Origin: JBEDUK01 sp963781595
Lineage (GTDB): Bacteria; Actinomycetota; UBA4738
Length of the DNA: 64,000 nucleotides
Direction of reading: 5' to 3'
Assembly: GCA_963781595.1 (NCBI GenBank)
Contig: CAWAGG010000006.1
Location: 2,852,001 to 2,916,000 of the forward strand
In this document: piece after piece, positions 44,771 to 53,581 of the stretch
How the letters are laid out: each line of letters starts with the position of its first letter
Numbering within the stretch: the stretch's first letter is position 1
Notes under the pieces: generated by a model
The model's input: only the letters and a program-made list of their open reading frames with translations
Told to the model about the DNA's origin: nothing
Databases searched by the model: none
Program-made: the position numbers and the translations under genes

Positions 44771-45556
44771 CTAGGACCCCTCCGTTCCCTTCGACGCCCC
44801 GGGCGTCTGATCCTTCGCCGTAGCGCCGGCAGACGCCCCGCCCGATCCGCGCGAGCCCTTGGGCTTCGCGGCGGTGTCGTCACTCGCGGCGCCGGTCCCG
44901 CTCGGGCGTCGTCCACCGGTCGTCCCGGCGCCGCGGCGAGCTGTCCCGGTGGCCTTCGCGGATGCGCGCCTCGCCGGTCGTCGCGGTCGTCCGCCCGCCT
45001 TCGTGGTGCCCGCCGAACCACCCGCCTTCGCGCCGGACCTCGCCGTGGCCTTCTTCCCGGGCTTCGCCGGCGGCGCCGGCTTCGCCTCGCGGACGGGCAG
45101 GCCGTTCCAGGCCGGGACCGCGCCGAGCGCGAGCGGCTGTGGCTTCTGGGCCTGGTGGGGGTGCTCCGGCCCGGCGTACACCGACAGCTTCGAGATCATC
45201 TGCCGCCCGAGGCGGGTCTTCGGCAGCATGCCTCGGATCGCTTTCTCCACGACGAGCGTCGGCCGCTCCGCCATCAGCCTCGAGTACGGCAGTTCGCGCA
45301 GGCCGCCCGGGTACCCCGAGTGCCGGTAGTAGACTTTCTGGTCGACCTTCGCGCCGGTCATCCGAACGCCGGCGGCATTGACGACGATCACGTGATCCCC
45401 GGTGTCCATGTGCGGCGCGAACATCGGCTTGTGCTTGCCGCGCAGGATCTTCGCCACCTCGGTCGCCAAGCGACCCAGCACCACGCCATCCGCGTCGATG
45501 ACGAACCACGCGCGTTCGATGTCGCGCGGGCGTGGGCTGTAGGTCTTCATGGTCAT
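44771..45556 (-). CDS. rplM: 50S ribosomal protein uL13 with long basic C-terminal extension
   Basis: Residues 1-150 are standard uL13 (WFVIDADGVVLGRLATEVA, GDHVIVVNAAGVRMTG, GMLPKTRLGRQMISKLSVYA). After the normal end near residue 150 the protein continues for about 110 residues rich in Lys, Arg, Ala and Gly, with about 23 basic and 5 acidic residues, resembling a histone-H1-type tail. It is directly adjacent to rpsI. Confidence 0.95.
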   Translation of the reverse strand: MTMKTYSPRPRDIERAWFVIDADGVVLGRLATEVAKILRGKHKPMFAPHMDTGDHVIVVNAAGVRMTGAKVDQKVYYRHSGYPGGLRELPYSRLMAERPTLVVEKAIRGMLPKTRLGRQMISKLSVYAGPEHPHQAQKPQPLALGAVPAWNGLPVREAKPAPPAKPGKKATARSGAKAGGSAGTTKAGGRPRRPARRASAKATGTARRGAGTTGGRRPSGTGAASDDTAAKPKGSRGSGGASAGATAKDQTPGASKGTEGS

Positions 45557-45637
45557 GCAGCGCTCACCAGGCTCTCACGATGGAGACGTCGGCCCGAACG
45601 GCCGACGCATCAGTCTACCGGCGGGCCTCCGGGAGCG

Positions 45638-46396
45638 TCAAAGGTCGGCCCCCTTCGCGCGCCGGTAGAACACGTGCCAGAGCGTCAGCCCGTGCGGCGG
45701 CGCGACCGTCGCGGCGGCCGAGCGATCGCGGCGCTCCAGGATGTCCCCGACAGCGTCCGCGTCGATCGCTCCGTCGCCCACGCGAACCAGCGTGCCGACG
45801 AGGCTGCGGACCATCTGCTGGCAGAACGCGTTGGCCCGAACGCGCACCTCGACCCGCGCGCCGCGGCTCGACACCGCGATCCGTTCGAGCCGTCGGACCG
45901 TCCCCGCCGGCGGCTCCGGCGTCCGGCAGAACGACGCGAAGTCGTGTTCGCCCAGGAGCCCCGCGGCCGCCCGTCGCATCGGCGGCGCGTGCAGCGCCAC
46001 CGGCCGGTGCCAGACGTAGCGCGCCGCGAACGGGTCGGGCACGAGTCCGGTATCGATCCGGTACCGGTATTCGCGGGCCGTCGCCGAATGCCGAGCATCG
46101 AACGACGGCGCCACCCGCCGAGCATCGCGCACGACCACCTCGGGCCCGAGCGTCGCGTTCACCGCCCGCTGGACCGAGCGCGGCTCCAGCCCCCGAAGCG
46201 CCTCGAACGACGCGACCTGCCCCCACGCATGCACACCTGCGTCGGTCCGCCCCGCCACGGACAGCCGCACAGCGCCCCCGGTCAGCGGGGCCAGTGCATC
46301 CTCCAGGACGCCCTGCACCGTCCGGACGCGCGGTTGGCGAGCCCACCCATGGAAGTCCGTCCCGTCGTACGCGATCACCAACCGGATGACGCTCAC
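45638..46396 (-). CDS. truA: tRNA pseudouridine(38-40) synthase TruA
   Basis: About 252 residues from GTG 46396 (MSVIRLVIAYDGTDFHGWAR); TTG 46411 is an alternative. The catalytic Asp is in AGRTDAGVHAWGQ near residue 52, and YRYRIDTG, FCRTPEPP and VRANAFCQQMVRSLVG are family motifs. It modifies the anticodon stem of many tRNAs. Position after rplQ is conserved in Actinobacteria. Confidence 0.94.
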   Translation of the reverse strand: MSVIRLVIAYDGTDFHGWARQPRVRTVQGVLEDALAPLTGGAVRLSVAGRTDAGVHAWGQVASFEALRGLEPRSVQRAVNATLGPEVVVRDARRVAPSFDARHSATAREYRYRIDTGLVPDPFAARYVWHRPVALHAPPMRRAAAGLLGEHDFASFCRTPEPPAGTVRRLERIAVSSRGARVEVRVRANAFCQQMVRSLVGTLVRVGDGAIDADAVGDILERRDRSAAATVAPPHGLTLWHVFYRRAKGADL

Positions 46397-46429
46397 GAGG
46401 GGGTCACCCAACCGCGACGCAGCCTACCG

Positions 46430-46795
46430 TCAGCCCTCTTCGCCCGGCATCAGCTCGATCAGCGCCATCGCCGCGCCGTCGCCCTTGCGAGGCCCGAGCT
46501 TCATGATCCGCGTGTACCCCCCGGCTCGCTCCGAATACCTCGGACCGATCTCGGCGAACAGCTTGTGCACCACGTCGCGATCCGGGATGTCCCTGAGCAC
46601 CTGACGCCGCGCGTGCAGGTCGCCCCGCTTGGCGAACGTGATCAGGTGCTCGGCGTAGGGCCGCAGCGCCTTCGCCTTCGCCTCGGTGGTCTTCACCCGC
46701 TCGTGGACGAACAGCTGCGCGGCCAGGGTGCCCATCAGCAGGGCCTGGTGGTCAGGCCCGCTGCCCAGCCGGGCTCCCCGCTTCGGTGTCGGCAT
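46430..46795 (-). CDS. rplQ: 50S ribosomal protein bL17
   Basis: The 121-residue protein starts MPTPKRGARLGSGPDHQALL and contains LAAQLFVHERVKTTEAKAKA, standard for bL17. It lies 31 bases after rpoA, the usual partner, and has no C-terminal extension. Confidence 0.96.
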   Translation of the reverse strand: MPTPKRGARLGSGPDHQALLMGTLAAQLFVHERVKTTEAKAKALRPYAEHLITFAKRGDLHARRQVLRDIPDRDVVHKLFAEIGPRYSERAGGYTRIMKLGPRKGDGAAMALIELMPGEEG

Positions 46796-46826
46796 CGCGT
46801 CCTCCTCGTCCTCGCCGGCGCTCGCT

Positions 46827-47756
46827 TCAGTCCTCGCGCAGGCCGTAGCCGAGCTCTTCGAGCTTGGCCTTGACCTCGTCGATCGACTTCTGCCCGAAGT
46901 TGCGGATGTCCATCAGCTCGGACTCGCTCTTCTGGATCAGGTCGCCGACCGTGTTGATCCCCTCGCGCTTGAGGCAGTTGTACGAACGGACGGACAGGTT
47001 CAGCTCCTCGATCGTGAGCGCCTTGTCGCCCTCGTCCTCCTCCTCCTCCGGCAGCGCGACCCGGACGTGCTCGCTCTCGGCGAGCTCGGAGAAGAGCGTG
47101 ACGAGCTCCTGCATCGTGTTGCCGGCGGAGGCGATCGCTTCGCGCGGAGTGATCGCGCCGTTCGTCTCGACGTCGAGGATCAGCCTGTCGCGGTCGGTCA
47201 TCTGCTCGACCCGGGTGTTCTCGACCGCGTAGGTCACGCGCTTGACCGGCGAGAAGATCGAGTCGACCGGGATCACGCCGATCGGATCGCGGGGCTTCTT
47301 GTTGCGATCGGCCGACACGTACCCGACCCCACGCTCGATCACCATCTCCAGCTCGAGGCTCGCGCCCTTCCCCAGGGTGGCGATGTGCTGCCCGGCATCG
47401 AGGATCTCGACGCCGGCCGGAGGCTGGATGTCACCCGACGTGACCTCCGCGGGCCCCTTCGCCCGCAGGTACGCGGTGACGGGCTCGTCGGCCTCGGATC
47501 GGATCACCAGGTGCTTCAGGTTCAGGATGATGTCGGTGACGTCCTCGGTCACCTTCGGGATCGTCGAGAACTCGTGCAGCACGCCGTCCATCCGTACCGA
47601 AGAGATCGCGGCGCCGGGGATCGACGACAGCAGCGTGCGCCGCAGCGCGTTGCCGAGCGTGTAGCCGAATCCCGGCTCCAGGGGCTCGATGGAGAACTTC
47701 GACCGGGTCGGAGAGAGGGTCTCCTCCTCGATCCGGGGCCTCGTCACGATGAGCAC
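46827..47756 (-). CDS. rpoA: RNA polymerase alpha subunit
   Basis: 309 residues from GTG 47756, preceded by a full AAGGAGGT site. The N-terminal assembly domain (FGYTLGNALRRTLLSSIPGA) and the C-terminal DNA- and activator-binding domain (IEELNLSVRSYNCLKREGIN) are both complete. The 171 bases between it and rpsK, where rpsD is often found, hold no supported gene. Confidence 0.97.
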   Translation of the reverse strand: MLIVTRPRIEEETLSPTRSKFSIEPLEPGFGYTLGNALRRTLLSSIPGAAISSVRMDGVLHEFSTIPKVTEDVTDIILNLKHLVIRSEADEPVTAYLRAKGPAEVTSGDIQPPAGVEILDAGQHIATLGKGASLELEMVIERGVGYVSADRNKKPRDPIGVIPVDSIFSPVKRVTYAVENTRVEQMTDRDRLILDVETNGAITPREAIASAGNTMQELVTLFSELAESEHVRVALPEEEEDEGDKALTIEELNLSVRSYNCLKREGINTVGDLIQKSESELMDIRNFGQKSIDEVKAKLEELGYGLRED

Positions 47757-47927
47757 TTCGTACCTCCTTGCGCCGGGGGATCATCCGGTCCTGCCCCGTC
47801 GCTCGCTTCCACCACCGCCGCCGGATCTGCCGGGCGGCGGGCGTTGCATCGTTCTGCGCTGGCTCCGTCCTCTCGGAACGGCCGCCACGCGCGCGGGAGA
47901 CGAGCGCGTGGGAGCCGGTGGGCGGAG

Positions 47928-48320
47928 CTAGACGCGGCGCCGCTTCCGAGGCCGGACGCCGTTGTGCGGCACCGGCGTCACGTCCTGGATGCCGAGGATC
48001 TCGAGACCCGCCGCGGCCAGCGAGCGGATCGCCGTCTCACGCCCGGAGCCGGGGCCCTTGACGAACACGTCGACCTTCGTGAGCCCGTGTTCCTGGGCGC
48101 GTCGCGCGGCCGCCTCGGCGGCGAGCTGTGCGGCGAACGGCGTCGACTTCCGCGAGCCCTTGAACCCGACGTTCCCGGCGCTCGCCCACGACAGGGTGTT
48201 CCCGTCGAGGTCGGTGATCGTCACGATCGTATTGTTGAACGTCGACTTGATATGGGCCTGGCCGTGGGAGATGTTCTTCTTCTCCTTGCGCCGGGCCTTC
48301 TTCGCCTTGGGCTTCGCCAT
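47928..48320 (-). CDS. rpsK: 30S ribosomal protein uS11
   Basis: The 130-residue protein has NTIVTITDLDGNTLSWASAG and ending GVRPRKRRRV, with the conserved GPGSGRETAIRSL. Member of the alpha operon after rpsM. Confidence 0.97.
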   Translation of the reverse strand: MAKPKAKKARRKEKKNISHGQAHIKSTFNNTIVTITDLDGNTLSWASAGNVGFKGSRKSTPFAAQLAAEAAARRAQEHGLTKVDVFVKGPGSGRETAIRSLAAAGLEILGIQDVTPVPHNGVRPRKRRRV

Positions 48321-48373
48321 GTTCGTCCTTCTTCCTCGCTACCGGGACGGACCGGTCGAGCGGGCCGCTCGCG

Positions 48374-48751
48374 TCACTTGCCCTTCTTGCGACGCACGCC
48401 GACCGTCTTCTTCGGGCCCTTGCGGGTCCGGGCGTTCGTGTGCGTGCGCTGCCCGTGCACCGGGAGGCTCCGGCGGTGACGGATCCCCTGGTAGCACCCG
48501 ATCTCGATCTTGCGCTTGATGTCCTGGGCCACCTCGCGGCGCAGGTCGCCCTCGACCTTGTAGTTCGCGTCGATGAAGTCGCGGATCCGGATGATCTCCT
48601 CGTCGGTGAGATCACGGACCTTGCGCCCGCCATCGAGGTCGAGCCCCGTCACGATCTGCATCGCGCGGGTCGTACCGATGCCGTAGATGTACCGAAGGGC
48701 GATGTCCACCCGCTTGTCGCGGGGGAGGTCGACGCCTGCGATCCGAGCCAC
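48374..48751 (-). CDS. rpsM: 30S ribosomal protein uS13
   Basis: The 125-residue protein starts MARIAGVDLPRDKRVDIALR, with RRSLPVHGQRTHTNARTRKG near the C-terminus, which contacts tRNA. Standard length. Confidence 0.97.
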   Translation of the reverse strand: MARIAGVDLPRDKRVDIALRYIYGIGTTRAMQIVTGLDLDGGRKVRDLTDEEIIRIRDFIDANYKVEGDLRREVAQDIKRKIEIGCYQGIRHRRSLPVHGQRTHTNARTRKGPKKTVGVRRKKGK

Positions 48752-48776
48752 GCTCTTCAGTCCTCCTCGTCCGTTC

Positions 48777-48890
48777 CTACCCCTGCCGCTGCTTGTGGCG
48801 GGGGTTCGAACAGATGACCATGACCCGGCCGTGACGGCGGATCGTCTTGCACTTCTCGCACATCTTCTTGACCGATGGCCTGACCTTCAT
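48777..48890 (-). CDS. rpmJ: 50S ribosomal protein bL36
   Basis: A 37-codon gene: it reads MKVRPSVKKMCEKCKTIRRH and ends SNPRHKQRQG. The zinc ligands Cys11, Cys14, Cys27 and His32 are all present, so this is the zinc-binding (C+) form. It lies between infA and rpsM, as expected. Confidence 0.96.
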   Translation of the reverse strand: MKVRPSVKKMCEKCKTIRRHGRVMVICSNPRHKQRQG

Positions 48891-48904
48891 CGATTCCCTC
48901 GTTC

Positions 48905-49123
48905 CTACCGGTACCGGTAGACGATCCGTCCGCGCTCGAGGTCGTACGGGGACAGCTCGACCAGCACCCGGTCCCCCGGCAGGATCCGGATGTAGTTCAT
49001 CCGCATCTTGCCCGAGATGTGGGTCAACACCTTATGCCCGTTGTCGAGCTCCACCCGGAACATGGCGTTGGGCAGCGGTTCCACGACGGTGCCCTCGACC
49101 TCGATCGCATCTTTCTTCGCCAA
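48905..49123 (-). CDS. infA: Translation initiation factor IF-1
   Basis: A 72-residue OB-fold protein (VVEPLPNAMFRVELDNGHKV, HISGKMRMNYIRILPGDRV, ending RIVYRYR) that assists start-codon selection at the A site. The start codon is TTG at 49123, with only a weak GAGGG upstream. The 117-base gap to map could hold an internal promoter. Confidence 0.96.
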   Translation of the reverse strand: MAKKDAIEVEGTVVEPLPNAMFRVELDNGHKVLTHISGKMRMNYIRILPGDRVLVELSPYDLERGRIVYRYR

Positions 49124-49240
49124 ATGCCCTCGGATGTACCTCTCGACACGCGGAAACCACCTCAGGGAATCCGAGGCGGTTCACAGAGTATAGGGCTCGG
49201 GTGGGCTGAACGTCTACCCGGACGTGCCCCCGCGGGCTAT

Positions 49241-50002
49241 TCAGTCGCCGACGACGGTGAGGATCTCGGGCCCGTCGTCGGTGATCGCGATCGTGTGTTC
49301 GAAGTGCGCGGACAGCGACCCGTCCACCGTCACCACCGTCCAGTCGTCGTCGAGCACGTCGGTCTCCCATCCGCCGAGGTTCACCATCGGCTCGATGGCC
49401 ACGACCATGCCCCGCTTGACCGCCGGCCCTCGCCCGGGACGGCCGTAGTTCAGGATGATCGGGTCCTCATGAAGCGCGCGGCCGACGCCGTGGCCCCCGT
49501 ACTCGCGGACCAGGGAGAACCCAGCGCCCTCGGCCACCTCCTGGACCGCGTGGCCGACATCCGTGATCCGACCGCCCTCGTGCAGCGCCGCGATCCCCGC
49601 GTACAGGGCCTCCTCGGTCACCTTGACCAGACGAGCCGCGTCCTCCGACGGGGGCCGGTCGCCGACGAACAGCGTCACGGCCGAGTCGCCGTGATAGCCC
49701 TCGTACACGGCGCCGACGTCGACGGACAGGAGATCGCCCTCGCGGAGGATCCGCTTCGGCGACGGGATGCCGTGGACGACCTCGTCGTTGATCGAGGCGC
49801 AGATCGAACCCGCGAACCCCCGGTACCCGAGGAACGACGGCGTGCACCCCCGGCCGCGGATGCTCTCCTCCCCGATCCGGTCGAGGTCGGCCGTGCTCAT
49901 GCCGGGCTCGACCCGTTCGAGGATCCGCCGGATCGTGAGGGCGGTCACCCGCCCGGCGACCCGCATCCGGTCGATCTCGCTCGCCGACTTCAAGATGATC
50001 AT
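49241..50002 (-). CDS. map: Methionine aminopeptidase, type I
   Basis: A 253-residue M24 enzyme that removes N-terminal Met. All five metal ligands are present: Asp and Asp in SVDVGAVYEGYHGDSAVTLF, His in YGGHGVGRALHED, Glu in VVAIEPMVN and Glu in SAHFEHTIAIT. It contrasts with the M24 homologue at the window start, which has lost the second Asp. It follows adk by 18 bases. Confidence 0.97.
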   Translation of the reverse strand: MIILKSASEIDRMRVAGRVTALTIRRILERVEPGMSTADLDRIGEESIRGRGCTPSFLGYRGFAGSICASINDEVVHGIPSPKRILREGDLLSVDVGAVYEGYHGDSAVTLFVGDRPPSEDAARLVKVTEEALYAGIAALHEGGRITDVGHAVQEVAEGAGFSLVREYGGHGVGRALHEDPIILNYGRPGRGPAVKRGMVVAIEPMVNLGGWETDVLDDDWTVVTVDGSLSAHFEHTIAITDDGPEILTVVGD

Positions 50003-50020
50003 CGCGACCCCCGGATCCCT

Positions 50021-50674
50021 TCAGCCCGTCACGCGGTCGGCGAGCGCACCGAGCACCCGTTCGAAGACCTGGTCCTCGGATCCCTCGGCGTCGACCGACC
50101 GCACGAGGCCGCGCTCCTCGTAGAAGGCGCGGACGGGTGCGGTCTGCCGATCGTAGACGACCAACCGGTTGCGCACGACGTCCTCACGGTCGTCCTCGCG
50201 CTGGACGATCGGCGTGCGATCCTCGTCGCAGATCTCGGCCGAGCGCGGCGGCGCCGTCACCATGTTGTACGCGCGCCGGCACGAGGGGCACGTCCGCCGA
50301 GCCGATAGCCGTCGAACGACCTCCTCGCGATCGACGTCGAACGCCAGGACGGCGTCCAGATCCAGGTCGCGCCCGTGCAGCTCCCGCTCGAGGGCCTCCG
50401 CCTGTTCGACGGTCCTGGGGAAGCCATCGAGGATGAACCCTGCCGGGGGCGTGGACCCCAGCCGCTCGGCCACCATACGGACGACGACGTCGTCCGGAAC
50501 CAGCTCGCCCGCGTCCATGAAGCGCTTCGCTTCGAGTCCGAGCGACGTCTCGCGCATCGCGTGATCGCGGAAGATCTCGCCCGTCGAGATGTGATCGAGG
50601 CCGAACCGTTCTTCCAGGCGCGCCGCCTGCGTCCCCTTGCCCGCGCCGGGAGGCCCCAGGAGGACCAGCCTCAC
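50021..50674 (-). CDS. adk: Adenylate kinase
   Basis: 217 residues from GTG 50674, overlapping the secY stop as GTGA. P-loop GPPGAGKGTQ, FILDGFPRT and the LID with a zinc knuckle (TCPSC and ICDED: three Cys and one Asp) are visible. It makes ADP from AMP and ATP. secY-adk-map is the standard spc-operon tail. Confidence 0.97.
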   Translation of the reverse strand: MRLVLLGPPGAGKGTQAARLEERFGLDHISTGEIFRDHAMRETSLGLEAKRFMDAGELVPDDVVVRMVAERLGSTPPAGFILDGFPRTVEQAEALERELHGRDLDLDAVLAFDVDREEVVRRLSARRTCPSCRRAYNMVTAPPRSAEICDEDRTPIVQREDDREDVVRNRLVVYDRQTAPVRAFYEERGLVRSVDAEGSEDQVFERVLGALADRVTG

Positions 50675-51951
50675 GTCTTGAGGAACCCCTCGTAGTGCCG
50701 CATCAGCAGCTGGGATTCGAGCTGCTTCATCGTCTCGAGCGCGACGCCGACGGTGATCAGCACCGAGGTCCCGCCGAACGGGAACGCGGTGATGTTCCAG
50801 ATCGCGAGGAACACCGACGGCAGCAGCGCGATCGAGGCCAGGAAGAGCGATCCCGGCAGCGTGATGCGGTTCAGCACGCCCGAGAGGTACTCGGCGGTGG
50901 GCGCACCCGGGCGGATGCCCGGGATGAACCCGCCGTACTTGCGGATGTTGTCCGCGGTGTCGATCGGGTTGAACGAGATCGCCGTGTAGAAGTACGCGAA
51001 GAACACGACCAGCATGCCGTACAGCAGCATGTACACGATGCTGGCCTGGTTCGTCAGGTAGTTGTTCACGAAGTTCTGGAACCACTGCCAATGGATCACG
51101 CTCCCGAGCAGAACCGGGAAGTACAGGACCGAGGACGCGAAGATGATCGGGATCACGCCCGCCTGGTTGACCTTCAGCGGGATATAGGTGCTCTGCCCGC
51201 CCATCATCCGTCGGCCCACCACCCGCTTCGCGTACTGGACGGGGATACGCCGCTGCCCTTGTTCCATGAACACGACGGCAACGACGATCCCGAGGCCGAG
51301 GAGCATGAAGAACACGAACTTCGGCGTGCCGCCCTCGTGCAGCAAGGCGAGGCCCTGGGCCGGGAGGCGCGAGATGATGCTCGTGAAGATGATCAGCGAC
51401 ATGCCGTTGCCGATCCCGCGCTGGGTGATCAGCTCGCCGAGCCACATGATCATCGCGGTCCCGGCGGTAAGGACGAGCACCATCAGCAGGACCCGCGGCG
51501 GGTTGAAGACCCGGACCACGCCGCCCGGGACGAACGAGTCGCTGTGGAAGAGGAACACGAGGCCGGTGGACTGCAGGAGCGCCAGCGCGACCGTCATGTA
51601 GCGGGTCCACTGGGTGATCTTCTTCGTTCCGATCTCGCCCTGCTTGTGCCACTGCTCGAGCCGCGGGATCACGACCGTCAGCAGCTGCATGATGATCGAG
51701 CTGGTGATGTACGGCATGATCCCCAGCGAGAACACGGCGAACTTCGTCAGCGCCCCGCCGGAGAACAGGTCGATGAACTGCAGCAGGCTCTGACCGCCGT
51801 TCGCGTTGAACGAATCCGCGAGCTTCGCGCCGTCGATGTTCGGCACCGGGACGTGGCAGCCCAGGCGGTAGACCGCGATGATGAGCAGCGTGAAGAGGAT
51901 CTTCTTCCGAAGGTCCGGGATCTTGAACGCGTTGACGAACGCCCTCAGCAC
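50671..51951 (-). CDS. secY: Preprotein translocase subunit SecY
   Basis: A 426-residue, ten-helix channel protein for Sec export. It begins MLRAFVNAFKIPDLRKKILF and contains GGALTKFAVFSLGIMPYITS, GIGNGMSLIIF, the cytoplasmic loops rich in basic residues, and KYGGFIPGIRPG near residue 340. Complete. Confidence 0.97.
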   Translation of the reverse strand: MLRAFVNAFKIPDLRKKILFTLLIIAVYRLGCHVPVPNIDGAKLADSFNANGGQSLLQFIDLFSGGALTKFAVFSLGIMPYITSSIIMQLLTVVIPRLEQWHKQGEIGTKKITQWTRYMTVALALLQSTGLVFLFHSDSFVPGGVVRVFNPPRVLLMVLVLTAGTAMIMWLGELITQRGIGNGMSLIIFTSIISRLPAQGLALLHEGGTPKFVFFMLLGLGIVVAVVFMEQGQRRIPVQYAKRVVGRRMMGGQSTYIPLKVNQAGVIPIIFASSVLYFPVLLGSVIHWQWFQNFVNNYLTNQASIVYMLLYGMLVVFFAYFYTAISFNPIDTADNIRKYGGFIPGIRPGAPTAEYLSGVLNRITLPGSLFLASIALLPSVFLAIWNITAFPFGGTSVLITVGVALETMKQLESQLLMRHYEGFLKT

Positions 51952-51999
51952 GGCAGTCCTGTTCCCTGGTCCTGTGGTCCCGTCGGCGGGAGCCTCAGT

Positions 52000-52446
52000 C
52001 TACCGGCTCTCGATGAGTTCGACGGTACCGCCGGCGCCCTCGATCTTCGCCCGGGCGGCTGCCGAAACGGCGTGCGCGCGCACGGTCAGCGCACGGTCGA
52101 TGTCGCCGCGGCCGAGCACCTTGACGGGAAGGCCCTTGCGGACGAACCCTCGGCCGAGCAACTCCTCCGGCGTCACGGCGGCGCCCGCGTCGAACGCCTG
52201 ACCGATCCGGTCGACGTTGACGACGGCCCACTCGACGCGGTTCGGGTTGGAGAACCCCTTCAGCTTCGGAAGGCGACGCTGCAGGGGCATCTGGCCGCCC
52301 TCGAAGCCGGGCTTCGGGTTGTGCCGCGCGCCCCAGCCCTTCGTGCCGCGGCCCGCCGTCTTGCCCTGGCCGGCGGCCTTCCCGCGCCCCATACGCTTGC
52401 GGGGCCGCGTCGAGTTCTCGGCGGGGCGGAGGTGGTGCAGCTTCAC
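52000..52446 (-). CDS. rplO: 50S ribosomal protein uL15
   Basis: The 148-residue protein has the Arg/Gly-rich start KRMGRGKAAGQGKTAGRGTK and GFEGGQMPLQRRLPKLKGF. It overlaps rpmD by 4 bases. Confidence 0.96.
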   Translation of the reverse strand: MKLHHLRPAENSTRPRKRMGRGKAAGQGKTAGRGTKGWGARHNPKPGFEGGQMPLQRRLPKLKGFSNPNRVEWAVVNVDRIGQAFDAGAAVTPEELLGRGFVRKGLPVKVLGRGDIDRALTVRAHAVSAAARAKIEGAGGTVELIESR

Positions 52447-52631
52447 GGTTCGTCGACCTCCTCGACGGTGACCAGGTGCGAGACCTTGCCGATCATGCCG
52501 CGGATCTCCGGGCGATCGTCCTTGACCACCGAGTCGTTGATGCGGTGCAGGCCGAGCGCGCGCACCGTCCGCTTCTGGTCCTTCGGACGGTCGATCACGC
52601 TGCGGACCTGGGTCACCTTGAGCTTCGTCAT
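52443..52631 (-). CDS. rpmD: 50S ribosomal protein uL30
   Basis: The 62-residue bacterial-length uL30 reads KLKVTQVRSVIDRPKDQKRT and LGLHRINDSVVKDD. It follows rpsE by three bases. Confidence 0.95.
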   Translation of the reverse strand: MTKLKVTQVRSVIDRPKDQKRTVRALGLHRINDSVVKDDRPEIRGMIGKVSHLVTVEEVDEP

Positions 52632-52634
52632 CCG

Positions 52635-53228
52635 CTACGCACCCGACCCCTCGTCGAGCCCGGATTCGGCGCGCTTCGCGGCGAGCGCCTGGTCCGCCGC
52701 CGCCATCGCGTCGAGCATCGGCTTCGGCGCGATCGCGGAGAGGTCGCGGTCGCGCAGGCGCGCGATCTCCTCCGGGCGGCGCAGTTCGGACAGCGCCGTC
52801 ATCGTCGCGTGCACCATGTTGATCGGGTTCGACGAACCGAGCGACTTCGACAGGATGTCGTGGATCCCGGCGGCCTCGACGACGGCGCGCACCGGCCCGC
52901 CCGCGATGACGCCCGTCCCTGGCGACGCGGGCTTGAGCAGCACACGCCCCGCGCCGTCCCGGCCGATCACGTCGTGCGGGATCGTCGAGCCCATCATGGG
53001 GATCGTGATCATGCTCTTCTTGGCGACCTCGACGCCCTTCTGGATCGCTGCGGGGACCTCCTTGGCCTTCCCGTGCCCGACCCCGACGCGCCCGGCGCCG
53101 TCGCCGACGACGACGAGCGCGGTGAAGGAGAACCGCCGGCCGCCTTTGACGACCTTGGCGACCCGGTTGATCGAAACCACGCGCTCCTCGTAGGGCGAAC
53201 GCTCCGCTGCGCTGTCGTACCGTCGCAT
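52635..53228 (-). CDS. rpsE: 30S ribosomal protein uS5
   Basis: The 197-residue protein contains VVKGGRRFSFTALVVVGDGA, GRDGAGRVLLKPASPGTGVI and GSSNPINMVHATMTAL, standard for uS5, with a C-terminal tail of about 25 residues. It abuts rplR. Confidence 0.96.
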   Translation of the reverse strand: MRRYDSAAERSPYEERVVSINRVAKVVKGGRRFSFTALVVVGDGAGRVGVGHGKAKEVPAAIQKGVEVAKKSMITIPMMGSTIPHDVIGRDGAGRVLLKPASPGTGVIAGGPVRAVVEAAGIHDILSKSLGSSNPINMVHATMTALSELRRPEEIARLRDRDLSAIAPKPMLDAMAAADQALAAKRAESGLDEGSGA

Positions 53229-53579
53229 CTAGATCTCCAAGCCTCCCTCGCGCGCACCTTCGGCGAGCGCCCTCACCCGGCCGTGGTACAGCCGGCCACC
53301 GCGGTCGAAGACCGCGCGATCGATCCCGGCCGCCTTCGCGGTGGCCGCCAACGCCTTGCCGACCTCGCGGGCGCGCGCCGTCTTGTCCTCGCCGCCGCCG
53401 GCCCCCAGGTCCGACGCGGACGCGAGCGTGCGTGCCGCGCGGTCGTCGACCAGCTGGGCGTAGATGTGCCGGTTCGAACGGAACACGGCCAGCCGAGGCC
53501 GCTCCGCCGTCCCCGACACCTTCTTGCGAACCCGGCGATGCCGCCGCATCCGCCCCGCTCGCTTGACCTCGGACCGCAT
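53229..53579 (-). CDS. rplR: 50S ribosomal protein uL18
   Basis: The 116-residue 5S-rRNA-binding protein has RRHRRVRKKVSGTAERPRLA and ends FDRGGRLYHGRVRALAEGAR. Normal length and position. Confidence 0.96.
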   Translation of the reverse strand: MRSEVKRAGRMRRHRRVRKKVSGTAERPRLAVFRSNRHIYAQLVDDRAARTLASASDLGAGGGEDKTARAREVGKALAATAKAAGIDRAVFDRGGRLYHGRVRALAEGAREGGLEI

Positions 53580-53581
53580 CG

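Noticed and set aside
48795..48815. GGGGTTCGAAC resembling a tRNA T-arm
   Set aside because: It lies inside rpmJ, and no cloverleaf can be built. No tRNA was recognised anywhere in the window.
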